Position numbers and translations under genes: made by a program
Notes under the pieces: generated by a model
The model's input: only the letters and a program-made list of their open reading frames with translations
Databases searched by the model: none
What the model was told of the DNA's origin: nothing
NCBI GenBank assembly: GCA_030696315.1
Contig: JAUYSM010000098.1
Location: 1 to 64,000 of the forward strand
From: Pseudohongiella sp.
GTDB taxonomy: Bacteria > Pseudomonadota > Gammaproteobacteria > Pseudomonadales > Pseudohongiellaceae
Direction of reading: 5' to 3'
Length of the DNA stretch: 64,000 nucleotides
Part shown: piece by piece, positions 1-8,638 of the stretch
Position numbering within the stretch: the stretch's first letter is position 1
How the letters are laid out: the number at the start of each line of letters is the position of its first letter

Positions 1-363
1 TTTGCGCTGTCGGGTGTGATTGTCAACGACTCAATTGTTTTAGTGAGCTTTCTGCGACGAGAGCAGGAAGCTGGGCTGTCTCTGACAGCAGCGGTCAGAT
101 CTGCGGCCTTATCGCGCTTCAGAGCAGTATTGTTGACCTCATTAACAACAATCGCCGGATTGTCGCCACTGATGTTTGAAAATTTCAGCCTTGCTATTTA
201 TATGGTGCCCATTGCGGTCACGCTCTGTTTTGGACTGGCCTTTGGTACTGCGTTGGTTCTGCTGGTGGTGCCAGCCATGATAGTCATCACCGAACAATTG
301 AAGTCACGTATCACTAATTTAATGCCTGCAACTCGCAGATTTAAAATTCAGGAAGGAAACTGA
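1..363 (+). CDS. RND-family efflux transporter, C-terminal fragment (5' end outside window)
   Basis: This is the last 120 residues of a proton-driven RND inner-membrane transporter; the gene enters from the left edge in frame 1 and stops with TGA at 361-363. The fragment begins FALSGVIVNDSIVLVSF, which matches the conserved segment before transmembrane helix 11 of AcrB-like pumps (G-VVNNAIV-L-D pattern). A cytoplasmic loop with a TSLTTIAGLSPL motif and a final hydrophobic helix (IAVTLCFGLAFGTALVLLVVP) follow. The adaptor gene starts 2 bases downstream, so the two are co-transcribed and should form an envelope efflux complex with an unseen outer-membrane channel. The substrate cannot be inferred. 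Confidence 0.9.
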   Translation, partial: FALSGVIVNDSIVLVSFLRREQEAGLSLTAAVRSAALSRFRAVLLTSLTTIAGLSPLMFENFSLAIYMVPIAVTLCFGLAFGTALVLLVVPAMIVITEQLKSRITNLMPATRRFKIQEGN

Positions 364-365
364 TC

Positions 366-1691
366 ATGTTTGAACAAGCTCAGATCGTCAGAAGATTGCC
401 ACGACTTCGTCATGTCGGTGTGCGACTCGCCGGTGTGTTGGTGTTTGGCGCATTGATAACGCTCAGTGCATTGATTATCGCGACCGGTCCTCGTGCTGAA
501 CCTGAAGTTCGCGCTGAGAAAGAATGGCCGGTGAGTTTCAAAACAGTTTCTCCACAGGCGCTTGAGCCCAGTTTCCAGGTCTATGGTCGTCTGGAATCCG
601 GGCAGACCGCCGTGTTGCGCGCTGCCATATCTGGCACGGTTTCAGGGGTGCTATTTCGAGAGGGCGACTGGGTCGATCGCGGTGATGTGCTGGCCGTGCT
701 GGATGATGCAGAATTGAGCCTGGCGGTCAGCGCTGCTGAGTCAGCACTGCGCCAGGCGCAGGCCAATCGCAGTTCGGTATTGACCAGTTTTGAGTTGGCA
801 CAAGAGCTGACAGCGCATCACGAGGCGCAAGCGCTAATGGCCGTTACCAAGCGCGAACGTTTTGACACCTTGCACGAGCAACGCATGATTGCTGATGCAC
901 AATTGGACGAAGTTCTTCAGGAGGCCAATGAACGTGCCATGACGTTGGCACGGCATAAGGCATCACTTAAAGATTTTCCGTATCAGATAGCGCGCGCTGA
1001 CGCTGCGGTTTCTGAAGCACAAACGCGGTTGCAACGTGCGCAACTGGAATTGTCTTATTCCCGCCTGACAGCACCGTTCTCTGGCCGTGTTTTGAGTATC
1101 GATGTAGCGGAAGGCGATCGAATTGCAGGTGGCACTTCACTGTTGAAGCTGGCTGATTTCGAAAGTCTGCAGATCCGCGCAGCAATCCCGGTGCAGACCG
1201 CGCAACGGCTTCGGCAGTCGCTTGACAGGGGGCAGCCATTGACCGGTCGCGCGCTGGCAGGCGGTGTGTCGGAAGAATTTGAACTGCTTGGGTTGGCAGG
1301 TGATATCAAACCTGGACAAGGAGGCATCGACGCATTTTTTGGAGTCGATTCCGACTCGGTGCTGGCACTTGGTAGTGTTGTGCAGTTGAGTCTGAACCTG
1401 CCGGCTGAGCCTGATGTTGTATCGATACCCATGCACGCACTCTACGACAACGTCAGAATTTATCGAATTGAGCAGAGTCGATTACAGGCTCTGGAAGTTG
1501 AACGTGTTGGTGAGTATGAAGACCACTTGGGCAACTACCAGTTATTGGTCAGATCGCCTGCGATCAAAGCCGGCGACCAGATCATGATTTCGCAGTTGCC
1601 AACAGCGGTGACGGGCTTGTTGGTTGTTCCGGTTGAAACCAACGTCGCGACCGCCACAGAATTGGCTGCGCAGTGGTCAAGCCTGGAATGA
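366..1691 (+). CDS. RND efflux periplasmic adaptor (HlyD/MFP family)
   Basis: 441-aa membrane fusion protein that would bridge the inner-membrane pump just upstream to an outer-membrane channel. A single N-terminal hydrophobic segment (about residues 20-42) anchors it and no lipobox is visible. The two half-lipoyl motifs are clear: GTVSGVLFREGDWVDRGD near residue 90 and TAPFSGRVLSIDVAEGD near residue 235. Between them lies a long alpha-hairpin rich in Ala, Gln and Glu. A beta-barrel region and a short C-terminal domain follow. The gene starts 2 bases after the pump stop codon. Pump-then-adaptor is the less common order, since adaptors usually come first. Confidence 0.88.
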   Translation: MFEQAQIVRRLPRLRHVGVRLAGVLVFGALITLSALIIATGPRAEPEVRAEKEWPVSFKTVSPQALEPSFQVYGRLESGQTAVLRAAISGTVSGVLFREGDWVDRGDVLAVLDDAELSLAVSAAESALRQAQANRSSVLTSFELAQELTAHHEAQALMAVTKRERFDTLHEQRMIADAQLDEVLQEANERAMTLARHKASLKDFPYQIARADAAVSEAQTRLQRAQLELSYSRLTAPFSGRVLSIDVAEGDRIAGGTSLLKLADFESLQIRAAIPVQTAQRLRQSLDRGQPLTGRALAGGVSEEFELLGLAGDIKPGQGGIDAFFGVDSDSVLALGSVVQLSLNLPAEPDVVSIPMHALYDNVRIYRIEQSRLQALEVERVGEYEDHLGNYQLLVRSPAIKAGDQIMISQLPTAVTGLLVVPVETNVATATELAAQWSSLE

Positions 1692-1747
1692 GGTGATATT
1701 GTCGTTCTCCTGTGGCAACACCGAATTTAACAGGAGAACGATCAGGC

Positions 1748-2476
1748 ATGGCGCAGTTAATGGAAGGACAGGTTGTGATTGTGACGGGCGGTACCCGGGG
1801 CATTGGTCTCGCGATTGCCAAAGCAGTGCTGGCAGAAGGCGCCCGTGTACTGATCACCGGGCGCTCACAATCGAGTGTTGATGAGGGGCTGGCAAAGCTG
1901 GCGGATACCAATGCACATGGCATCCCCGCAGATGTAGCCAGTGAGTCAGATACCTTGGCTGTCTTTGAAAAGGCCATGGCAATGTTTGGTAAAGTCGATG
2001 CTGTTGTCAACAACGCGGGCATAGCCCGGGCTGGCGCGATTGACAATCTGCGGCTGAAAGACTTTCAGATGGTCATGGATACCAACCTCACAGGTGCGTT
2101 TTTATACAGTCGTGAAGCGTTCCGAGTGATGAAAAACAACGGCGGCGGCCGTATTCTGAATATCGGCAGTATCTCCAGTCAGGTTCCCCGTTTTGGTTCT
2201 GTACCTTACACAACCAGCAAGTTTGGTTTGCAGGGTATGACCCGCGCGTTGGCCGTCGAGGGTCGTGAACTTGGCATCATGGTCAGTTGTCTGCATCCCG
2301 GTAATGTTTATACCGATATCTGGGATAACGCACCCGCATCAGTGATTGATGAACCCAAAATGGATGTGGCTGATATTGCGCGCGTGGCAGTGCTGATGCT
2401 GTGTATGCCGGCAAATGCCACCATTATTGATGCAACTGTGCTGGATCATCGCCAGCCTTTCCTTGGCCGTGGTTAA
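1748..2476 (+). CDS. Short-chain dehydrogenase/reductase (SDR, FabG-like)
   Basis: 242-aa cytoplasmic NAD(P)-dependent oxidoreductase of the classical SDR family. The Rossmann cofactor motif TGGTRGIG is at residues 13-20, the structural NNAG motif follows beta-4, and the catalytic Ser is in the GSISS segment. The catalytic pair is Tyr154 and Lys158 (YTTSK). I chose ATG 1748 because an AGGAG lies at 1732-1736; a GTG at 1712 in the same frame would add twelve residues without a better ribosome site. The C terminus is short after the active site. The substrate is unknown. The gene precedes a secreted SMP-30-like protein by 16 bases, suggesting joint transcription. Confidence 0.88.
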   Translation: MAQLMEGQVVIVTGGTRGIGLAIAKAVLAEGARVLITGRSQSSVDEGLAKLADTNAHGIPADVASESDTLAVFEKAMAMFGKVDAVVNNAGIARAGAIDNLRLKDFQMVMDTNLTGAFLYSREAFRVMKNNGGGRILNIGSISSQVPRFGSVPYTTSKFGLQGMTRALAVEGRELGIMVSCLHPGNVYTDIWDNAPASVIDEPKMDVADIARVAVLMLCMPANATIIDATVLDHRQPFLGRG

Positions 2477-2492
2477 CAACAGGAGACTGTTT

Positions 2493-3380
2493 ATGACAAT
2501 TAAAAATTACCGGAATCTGGTGTTTGTTGTATTTGCTGCATTGAGCTGCTCGTCGTTTGCGCAACAGGTGTCATTAGTGGCGCCGGATGCAACGATTACC
2601 CTACTGTCAGATCAATTTACGTTTACCGAAGGGCCGGTTGCTGATGCCAGCGGTAATGTCTATTTTTCTGACATCCCCGCAAACCGGATTCACGTGTGGA
2701 CAGTCGCGGGAGAACTAGAGACTTTTCGCGAGCAAACCAATGGGACCAATGGGCTATTCTTTGACACGGGTTGGCAACTGTTTGGTGCTGAAGGTGGCGC
2801 GGGTCGTATTACCCGCATGGATAATACCGGGGCAGCCAGTGTGGTCGTCGACCAACACAATGGTTTGCCGTTTAATAGTCCAAACGATCTGTGGATAGAC
2901 GCTGCGGGCGGGATTTATTTTACTGATCCGCGATATGGCGATGAATCCAACAATCCACAGCCGGGTTACTACGTTTATTATCTGGCGCCAGGCGCAATGC
3001 AGGCGCAGGCGATCATTACTGACCTGGTAAAACCCAATGGTGTGATTGGTACACGAGATGGGTCAACCTTGTATGTGGCTGATCATCTTGGCAACCAGAC
3101 CTTTGCCTACACGCTGACTGCGCCGGGGCAAGTGAGCAATAAACGGCTTATTGCCGCCCAGGGCTCAGATGGACTCACTCTGGACGAAACCGGAAATCTG
3201 TATTTGACGGGTGGGCGAAACGTATCGGTGTACAGTGCCGATGGTCAGTTGCTGCAAGCCATCGAGTTTCCGCTGGCGCCGGCCAATATGACCTTTGGTG
3301 GCGCTAATCGGGATGTATTGTTTGTGACCGCAAGGACCAGTCTGTTTGCATTACAGATGGCCATTAAAGGCATGTACTGA
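2493..3380 (+). CDS. Secreted SMP-30/gluconolactonase-like beta-propeller protein
   Basis: 295-aa protein of the SMP-30/gluconolactonase/LRE-like family, probably a periplasmic lactonase or related hydrolase. ATG 2493 is preceded by AGGAG at 2481-2485, and this start exposes a signal peptide (hydrophobic NLVFVVFAALSCSSFA, cleavage after SFA). Propeller blades carry typical repeats: FTEGPVADASGNVYFSD, NSPNDLWIDAAGGIYFTDP, KPNGV-x-YVADH and SDGLTLDETGNLYLT. The acidic metal-ligand positions (Glu in TEGP, Asn in SPND, Asp in SDGL) are kept. A longer upstream start would remove the signal peptide and overlap the SDR gene. The substrate is not known. It converges on the diguanylate cyclase gene with only 8 bases between the stops. 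Confidence 0.85.
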   Translation: MTIKNYRNLVFVVFAALSCSSFAQQVSLVAPDATITLLSDQFTFTEGPVADASGNVYFSDIPANRIHVWTVAGELETFREQTNGTNGLFFDTGWQLFGAEGGAGRITRMDNTGAASVVVDQHNGLPFNSPNDLWIDAAGGIYFTDPRYGDESNNPQPGYYVYYLAPGAMQAQAIITDLVKPNGVIGTRDGSTLYVADHLGNQTFAYTLTAPGQVSNKRLIAAQGSDGLTLDETGNLYLTGGRNVSVYSADGQLLQAIEFPLAPANMTFGGANRDVLFVTARTSLFALQMAIKGMY

Positions 3381-3388
3381 GTCGCCAC

Positions 3389-4489
3389 TCAAAGCGCTGG
3401 CTGGAAATAGTGGTATCTGTTCCGGCCAGCGGCCTTGGACTGATACAAGGCCTGGTCAGCTTTGGATAACAGGCTTTTGAAGTCATCACCATGGGCTGGC
3501 GCCAATGCAATGCCCATCGACAGTGTAGGTGACAGAGTTTCCCCTCCCAGCGTCACGGGCATACTGACCGAGTGTTTGATTTTTCTGAGAATCACTTCGA
3601 CCTCCTGACTGACACTGACACCCGGCAGTAATATCAGGAACTCATCACCCGCGATACGTGTCAGCCGATCTGTCCTGCGTAACTGTGAGCTGATGACTTC
3701 ACCAATATGCTTGAGCAGGTCGTCGCCGCATTGATGGCCGTGTGTATCATTAACATCTTTGAAGTTATCGACATCCACAAAGATCAGAGCCATGCCTGAT
3801 CGCTCCTGCATAGCCTGATCAAACATATCACTGAAGTACTGTTCTGCCATGCGTCGGTTAGGCAAACCGGTCAACGTGTCGTGATTGGCAAGGTGTTCTG
3901 CAGCGATGCGAGACTGTGTGATTTCAGTCATCTCTACCCTCAGTGCCGCCAGCATTGCCAACAAGTCGGTGGCAAGCACGCGCATGACAAAGGTGGCAGC
4001 AGTCAGCAGGATGCCAAAATCCAGCATCCATCGGTACCCAAGCATATTTTCTGCGCCAACACGCCAGCCTTGGGTATTGGCGGTCAACAATATGACCATA
4101 TAGGCCAGCATGCTCAAGTAGGACAGGTAAAACGCACGTTTGCCGATCATGATCAGGGCAAATAGTTGTGCCGCAGGGAAAACCAACAAAGCGGATGATC
4201 GAAGTCCTGATCCTGACCACATTGCCTGCGCGATACAGACAAACATCACTACTAAGGTGATTGTTGCAGCGGCCTGGGTGTACCCACGTCGTAGCAGAAA
4301 AAATGCGAATGACAGGAAAAGGATGGCAAACAGCAGAACCGGAACAACAACATTGTCCGCGGATAGCAGATTGACAAACGCCAGCGCAAACAGAGCAAGC
4401 AATAAAACGCCTATGGTCTGGCCAACGCGCTTGTTGCGAATCTGCTCAAACTCATTGTTCAGATTGCCAACGCGTGCCTGTTGGTTCAT
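3389..4489 (-). CDS. Membrane-bound diguanylate cyclase (GGDEF protein)
   Basis: 366-aa protein that should synthesise cyclic di-GMP from two GTP at the inner membrane. Residues about 20-185 hold roughly six hydrophobic helices of an unassigned sensor region. The GGDEF domain follows and begins with the HDTLTGLPNRR segment. The signature is AGDEF at residues 280-284, a variant found in many active cyclases. An inhibitory I-site RxxD is present at Arg271-Asp274, exactly five residues before the signature, so product inhibition is expected. No EAL domain is present. It could feed cyclic di-GMP to the EPS locus, but nothing in the sequence links them directly. Confidence 0.92.
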   Translation of the reverse strand: MNQQARVGNLNNEFEQIRNKRVGQTIGVLLLALFALAFVNLLSADNVVVPVLLFAILFLSFAFFLLRRGYTQAAATITLVVMFVCIAQAMWSGSGLRSSALLVFPAAQLFALIMIGKRAFYLSYLSMLAYMVILLTANTQGWRVGAENMLGYRWMLDFGILLTAATFVMRVLATDLLAMLAALRVEMTEITQSRIAAEHLANHDTLTGLPNRRMAEQYFSDMFDQAMQERSGMALIFVDVDNFKDVNDTHGHQCGDDLLKHIGEVISSQLRRTDRLTRIAGDEFLILLPGVSVSQEVEVILRKIKHSVSMPVTLGGETLSPTLSMGIALAPAHGDDFKSLLSKADQALYQSKAAGRNRYHYFQPAL

Positions 4490-4566
4490 GTACCTGCCTT
4501 AGGGAAATAGTGTGATGGCTCTCAAACTTTGACTATGCCGCGAAAACACCCAATTGGCAATTAAAG

Positions 4567-4604
4567 TCCCTGCCGGCGAGCCAAAGGACCGCTGCCAGCA
4601 GGGA
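4567..4604 (-). terminator. Terminator-like hairpin after ahpF
   Basis: An imperfect inverted repeat TCCCTGCCGGC / GCCAGCAGGGA (4567-4577 and 4594-4604, one mismatch) lies 14 bases past the ahpF stop codon. The tract after it on the minus strand is only weakly T-rich (ACTTTAATT), so it may be a weak terminator or an mRNA 3' end structure. Confidence 0.4.
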
Positions 4605-4617
4605 GAGTCAGCATAAG

Positions 4618-6171
4618 TCAGTTGCGAATCAAGTAATCAAAAGCACTTAAAGCAGAGCGTGAGCCTTCACCCATGGCAATAATAATCTGCTTGAATGGCA
4701 CATTGGTGACATCACCCGCCGCAAAAACGCCGGGAATGTTGGTCTGACCTTTTGCGTCAATCTCTATTTCACCATGGCGTGTTGTTGTCACCGTGCCTTT
4801 GACCCATTCGCTGTTGGGCAGTAAGCCAATCTGCACAAAAACGCCGTCCAGCGCCAGGGTATGCAGCTCATCTGTGTGTCGGTCTTTATATTGCAAGGCG
4901 GTCATTTTCTGGCCGTCGCCGATAATTTCCATGGTTTGCGCCATGGTGATGATGTCGACATTGGGCATGCTGCGCAGCTTACGCTGCAACACGTCATCCG
5001 CTCGCAAGGTGTCTGCAAACTCCAGCACAGTGACGTGTTTGACAATGCCTGCCAGGTCTATGGCTGCCTCGATGCCTGAATTGCCGCCGCCTGCAACAGC
5101 GACGCGTTTGCCCTTGAATAAGGGACCATCACAATGGGGGCAATATGCGACACCTTTGTTTCGGTATTGCTGCTCGCCGGGCACATTAAGCTCACGCCAG
5201 CGCGCACCGGTTGCCAGAATGACCGATTTGGCTTTGAGGGCCGCACCACTGGCAAAACGAACCTCATGATATCCACCGGGTTCAACTGCAGGTACCAATG
5301 CGGAGGCGCGCTGCAGATTCATGATATCCACATCATAGTGTTTTACATGTTCTTCCAGTTCGCGGGCGAGGCGTGGCCCTTCGGTTTCTTGAACCGAAAC
5401 AAAATTTTCAATGGACATGGTATCCAGCACCTGTCCGCCAAAACGCTCAGCAGCTACCCCTGTTCGTATGCCTTTCCGTGCAGCATAAATCGCCGCTGCA
5501 GCACCCGCTGGGCCACCACCGACAATCAACACATCAAACGGTTCTTTGGTGTTCAGTTTAGCGGCGTCGCGCGTCGCGGCACCGGTATCTATTTTGGCCA
5601 GGAGTTCGTCAACACCCATACGGCCTTGGGCAAACAACTTTCCATTCAGGTAAATACTGGGTACCGACATTACCTGGCGCTCGTCAACTTCTTTCTGGAA
5701 AAGCGCACCGTCAATCGCGACATGCTTGATACTCGGGTTGAGCACGGCCATCACATTCAGGGCCTGAACAACATCGGGGCAATTCTGACAAGACAGCGAA
5801 AAATAGGTCTCAAACAGGTACTCGCCTTCGATGGCCTTGATCTGCGCTATTTTTTCATCGCTCAGTTTTGGCGGGTGTCCCCCGGTTTGTAAAAGAGCCA
5901 ATATCAGCGACGTAAATTCATGCCCCATCGGAATGCCGGCAAACTGTAGATACATATCAGCATCAGCCCGCTGCAGGCGAAAGGAGGGGCGACGATTATC
6001 CTGGCCATTTTCGCTCAGTGTAATTTTTCCGCACAGGCCAGCAATTTCTTGCAGCAGTGACTGCAATTCTCGAGACTTGTCACTGTCATCCAGCGACGCA
6101 ACAATTTCAAATGGCCGGGTGACCTTCTCCAGATATGCTTTTAACTGGGTCTTCAAGTTGGCGTCGAGCAT
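4618..6171 (-). CDS. ahpF: Alkyl hydroperoxide reductase subunit F
   Basis: 517-aa flavoprotein disulfide reductase (E. coli AhpF has 521) that uses NADH to recycle the peroxiredoxin AhpC encoded just upstream. The N-terminal tandem thioredoxin-like domain carries the redox pair CQNC at Cys128/Cys131. FAD binding is shown by GGGPAG near residue 215. The second redox pair CPHC lies near residue 340 and the NADH fold has AGGGNSG. The C terminus has the FAD motif GVFAAGDV. I start at the ATG at 6171, which has GAGG upstream and gives the family-typical MLDANLK start; a start at 6222 would add 17 residues read through the terminator region. Cytoplasmic. Confidence 0.96.
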   Translation of the reverse strand: MLDANLKTQLKAYLEKVTRPFEIVASLDDSDKSRELQSLLQEIAGLCGKITLSENGQDNRRPSFRLQRADADMYLQFAGIPMGHEFTSLILALLQTGGHPPKLSDEKIAQIKAIEGEYLFETYFSLSCQNCPDVVQALNVMAVLNPSIKHVAIDGALFQKEVDERQVMSVPSIYLNGKLFAQGRMGVDELLAKIDTGAATRDAAKLNTKEPFDVLIVGGGPAGAAAAIYAARKGIRTGVAAERFGGQVLDTMSIENFVSVQETEGPRLARELEEHVKHYDVDIMNLQRASALVPAVEPGGYHEVRFASGAALKAKSVILATGARWRELNVPGEQQYRNKGVAYCPHCDGPLFKGKRVAVAGGGNSGIEAAIDLAGIVKHVTVLEFADTLRADDVLQRKLRSMPNVDIITMAQTMEIIGDGQKMTALQYKDRHTDELHTLALDGVFVQIGLLPNSEWVKGTVTTTRHGEIEIDAKGQTNIPGVFAAGDVTNVPFKQIIIAMGEGSRSALSAFDYLIRN

Positions 6172-6203
6172 CACATTTTTCCTCAGAATTACGAATTTCG
6201 GGC

Positions 6204-6233
6204 AAAAAAAACCCGGGCACACAGCACCCGGGT
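6204..6233 (-). terminator. Intrinsic terminator between ahpC and ahpF
   Basis: On the minus strand the stem ACCCGGG / CCCGGGT (6227-6233 and 6211-6217, perfect 7 bp, 9-base loop) is followed immediately by seven T (6210-6204). This is a standard rho-independent terminator 22 bases after the ahpC stop and 32 bases before the ahpF start. It should lower ahpF transcription relative to ahpC, which fits the known excess of AhpC over AhpF. Confidence 0.85.
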
Positions 6234-6255
6234 CTTCTATCGGGCTTTACAAGCT

Positions 6256-6819
6256 TTAGATCTTGCCAACCAGGTCCAACGAAGGAGCCAATGTTGCTTC
6301 ACCTTCTTTCCACTTTGCTGGGCACACTTCACCTGGATGAGACGCCACATACTGTGCAGCTTTAACTTTACGCAGCAGTTCTGACGCATCGCGGCCAATG
6401 CCGCCTGCAGTGATTTCTACTACTTGAATTTTGCCTTGTGGATCAATCACAAACGTGCCGCGCTCTGCCAGACCCGCTTCTTCGATCATGACTTCGAAAT
6501 TGCGAGTGATTGCGCCAGTTGGGTCGCCAATCATCGGATACTGGATTTTGCGGATCGTGTCAGAGCTGTCATGCCATGCTTTGTGCGTAAAATGTGTATC
6601 AGTCGACACACTGTAGATTTCTACATCGCGGCTCTGGAATTCAGCATAATTGTCAGCCAGATCGCCAAGTTCGGTTGGGCATACAAACGTGAAGTCTGCT
6701 GGATAAAAGAAAACGACGGACCATTTGCCTTTCAGATTCGCTTCGGTCACTTCAACAAACTTACCATTGTGATAAGCGGTTGCTTTAAATGGTTTTACTT
6801 CAGTATTGATCAAAGACAC
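6256..6819 (-). CDS. ahpC: Peroxiredoxin, alkyl hydroperoxide reductase subunit C
   Basis: 187-aa typical 2-Cys peroxiredoxin that reduces hydrogen peroxide and organic hydroperoxides in the cytoplasm; AhpF re-reduces it. The peroxidatic Cys47 sits in FTFVCPTE and the resolving Cys166 in [10 protein letters not shown], the same numbering as E. coli AhpC. Length matches the family exactly. The start codon is GTG at 6819, preceded by AAAGGAG with seven-base spacing; no in-frame ATG gives a full-length protein. A terminator separates it from ahpF downstream. The AT-rich upstream region has ATAG repeats that could form an OxyR site (see 6902-6938). Confidence 0.97.
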   Translation of the reverse strand: MSLINTEVKPFKATAYHNGKFVEVTEANLKGKWSVVFFYPADFTFVCPTELGDLADNYAEFQSRDVEIYSVSTDTHFTHKAWHDSSDTIRKIQYPMIGDPTGAITRNFEVMIEEAGLAERGTFVIDPQGKIQVVEITAGGIGRDASELLRKVKAAQYVASHPGEVCPAKWKEGEATLAPSLDLVGKI

Positions 6820-6901
6820 GTAAATACTCCTTTATCGTGCGGCCATGAGTGGCGGTTACTGGAACGGGCGCAAAGATAAAGGTTTTTTATGAATAGGTAA
6901 A

Positions 6902-6938
6902 ATAGAATATTAAAAATCTTCTGATAGATTTTATTGAT
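6902..6938 (-). promoter_or_regulatory. Possible OxyR-type operator upstream of ahpC
   Basis: Two ATAG elements start at 6902 and 6924, the 22-base spacing of the OxyR tetranucleotide pattern (ATAG-N7-CTAT repeated). The second half-site ATAGATTTTATTGAT also keeps the inner T and A. The CTAT elements are poor (AAAA and TGAT), so this is only a partial match, about 80 bases upstream of the ahpC start. Confidence 0.3.
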
Positions 6939-6965
6939 GGATGTGCGTTGCAGGAAAGTCTAAAG

Positions 6966-7319
6966 TCAGAAGAAGGCCGTAGTGCTCAGATAAAGAAAAA
7001 TGGCTATCACCACGATAAGACTGATGGCTTTGAGGGGTTCGCGACGTAGTACCTGAAATTGTGTTTCGGCTTCTCCTCGTGCGCGCGCTGACTCATATTC
7101 TGAGCGCATGCGTTGCGCGCGATTGTGCTGATACTGGTCAAGCAGGCGGCGTGCGGCTTCATGATCGGCATCGTTGTTCAGCCAGATTGCGGGCATGGAG
7201 ATACCCCAGTTACCCGCGCTTGTCTCATAATAAGAGAGCTGGTGCTGGTCAAGAAGCTCCCTGACTTCATCAGCTTCGTCGTCGGGCACGTTGCGTAATC
7301 GAAAAAGAAGTGTTGCCAA
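6966..7319 (-). CDS. Small membrane protein, DUF6164-like
   Basis: 117-aa protein. The N-terminal 60 residues (LLFRLRNVPDDEADEVRELL and a YYETSAGNWGISMPAIWL segment) resemble a family of small gammaproteobacterial proteins that I recall as DUF6164, with a fold somewhat like DUF2007 putative signal-transducing domains. Residues 60-90 are a charged helix (Arg/Glu rich). Residues about 98-115 form one C-terminal transmembrane helix (ISLIVVIAIFLYLSTTAFF). This suggests a tail-anchored protein with its soluble domain in the cytoplasm. No function is known. It lies alone between ahpC and the divergent gumN-like gene. Confidence 0.75.
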   Translation of the reverse strand: MATLLFRLRNVPDDEADEVRELLDQHQLSYYETSAGNWGISMPAIWLNNDADHEAARRLLDQYQHNRAQRMRSEYESARARGEAETQFQVLRREPLKAISLIVVIAIFLYLSTTAFF

Positions 7320-7441
7320 TCCGGTCTCACTTGATTGAGCCTGTGCTCAACTATTGGTGGAAAACAAAAGATGCACAAGTTTAAACGGGTTTGCCCGCCG
7401 CCAGCGTTATTAATTCAAGATTTTACATAAGGACATAGGAA

Positions 7442-8347
7442 ATGACATCGGACAAGGTTTTTAAGTTTTGCCATCAGTTTTTGTTCAGCTTTTTAATATT
7501 GGCAGGATCTGCTCTCTCGTCTGCCGTTAGTATTGCCCAGACCTCGGTTTGGGAGATCAGCAAAGGCGAAAGCAAGATTTACCTTGCCGGGACAATCCAT
7601 TTGCTACGACAGCAAGACTATCCCCTGCCCGCCGCATTCGAGCAGGCGTTTGAAGCATCTCAAAGTCTGTATTTTGAAACGGATATCGGTGCTATGTCCG
7701 ACATCGGGCTGCAACAACGCATGTTGCAACAACTGACTTATCAAGACGGCCGCACGCTCAGTGCAGTACTGAGTGCCGAAGCTTACAGCGCACTCAGTGA
7801 ATATGCCTCAGGCTCCGGCATCCCCCTGGGGATGTTGCAGACCTTTAAACCCGGGTTGTTGATCAGCACCTTGTCGGTGATGGAATTCCAGAAGCTTGGT
7901 TTTACACCACAGGGTGTTGATGCGTATTTTTTCAGTCGAGCCATGGGGGCAGGTAAAACCACGGGTGAGCTGGAAAGCATAGACCAGCAAATAGCAATGC
8001 TGGCAAGGATGGGGGAAGGCTACGAGAGCGATTTTGTGCTGTACTCAATCCGTGATTTTGCGGAGCTGCGTGGCGCCATAGAAACCATGGTTCAAGCCTG
8101 GCGAGAAGGCGATACAGATCTGCTGCATTCAGAATTTGTTGAGCCCATGCTGACTGAAACACCGGACCTGTATGAAAGTATCCTGGTTGAAAGAAATGCT
8201 AACTGGATGCCAACCATTGAAGCGATGTTTGACAGCGAGGCTACAGAGTTTGTGCTGGTGGGAGTTGCGCATCTGGTAGGAGCGCACGGCTTGATCACCC
8301 AGCTTGAAGCAAACGGATATGAGGTGACTCAACTCGGCACAGACTGA
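7442..8347 (+). CDS. TraB/GumN family secreted protein
   Basis: 301-aa protein of the TraB/GumN (PrgY) family, thought to be metal-dependent hydrolases related to Tiki proteases; the bacterial role is not settled. An N-terminal signal peptide (FLFSFLILAGSALSSAVSIAQ) predicts periplasmic location. The family hallmarks are present: VWEISKG followed by LAGTIHLL with the conserved His, the acidic ETDI segment, and a C-terminal FVLVGVAHLVGAHGLI repeat of the GxxH motif. TGELES in the middle is also typical. Despite the name GumN it lies 14 kb away from the EPS genes, so I draw no link. Confidence 0.85.
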   Translation: MTSDKVFKFCHQFLFSFLILAGSALSSAVSIAQTSVWEISKGESKIYLAGTIHLLRQQDYPLPAAFEQAFEASQSLYFETDIGAMSDIGLQQRMLQQLTYQDGRTLSAVLSAEAYSALSEYASGSGIPLGMLQTFKPGLLISTLSVMEFQKLGFTPQGVDAYFFSRAMGAGKTTGELESIDQQIAMLARMGEGYESDFVLYSIRDFAELRGAIETMVQAWREGDTDLLHSEFVEPMLTETPDLYESILVERNANWMPTIEAMFDSEATEFVLVGVAHLVGAHGLITQLEANGYEVTQLGTD

Positions 8348-8351
8348 ACAC

Positions 8352-8374
8352 AAGCCGCCGGTGACTGGCGGCTT
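8352..8374. terminator. GC-rich hairpin between convergent genes
   Basis: Perfect 8-bp inverted repeat AAGCCGCC / GGCGGCTT with a 7-base loop lies between the converging gumN-like and sutA-like genes. No T tract follows on either strand, so it could be a weak bidirectional terminator or an mRNA end-protecting structure. Confidence 0.45.
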
Positions 8375-8388
8375 CAGGATGACAGGCA

Positions 8389-8565
8389 CTAATTGGCGGT
8401 TTTGTGACTCAGGATAATTTGGCGTGGACCACGTGTGTGGGTCTGACCGCTGGTGCCAGTTGGAATTTGCTGCACTTTGCCGCCCGATTTCAAAAATGCA
8501 TCCATCTGGCGAGCAAGTTCATTCCGATCACAGACGGGCAGGTCTTTTTTCGATTTGCTGGACAT
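8389..8565 (-). CDS. Short SutA-like RNA polymerase-binding protein
   Basis: A 58-aa open reading frame with ATG at 8565 and TAG at 8391-8389. Residues 14-33 (RNELARQMDAFLKSGGKVQQ) resemble the RNA polymerase-binding helix of the Pseudomonas slow-growth factor SutA (pattern RDALARAMEEFL-x-RGGKVQEI, from memory). SutA binds the beta subunit and raises transcription of ribosomal and biosynthetic genes in slow growth. This copy has a short basic N terminus (MSSKSKKDLP) instead of the long acidic tail of Pseudomonas SutA, and a basic tail with GPRQIIL. The ORF is compact, in the intergenic gap before the DUF3501 gene, and on the same strand. Homology is by eye; function is inferred. Confidence 0.7.
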   Translation of the reverse strand: MSSKSKKDLPVCDRNELARQMDAFLKSGGKVQQIPTGTSGQTHTRGPRQIILSHKTAN

Positions 8566-8638
8566 TACATCAACCTTGGTGGTTACCGTGAAAAGTCAGC
8601 AAGTATACACCAGATACAGGAGCTCTGTCAGATTCGAA

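Noticed and set aside
3389-4489. AGDEF instead of GGDEF taken as a sign of an inactive cyclase
   Set aside because: AGDEF is a common signature of active enzymes and the I-site is intact, so I keep the active call.
5134-5892. 252-codon open frame antisense to ahpF
   Set aside because: It lies wholly inside a well-supported AhpF coding region and its protein resembles no family.
4618-6222. Longer AhpF start at 6222
   Set aside because: The extra 17 residues would be translated from the terminator region and the ATG at 6171 has a ribosome site and the family-typical start.
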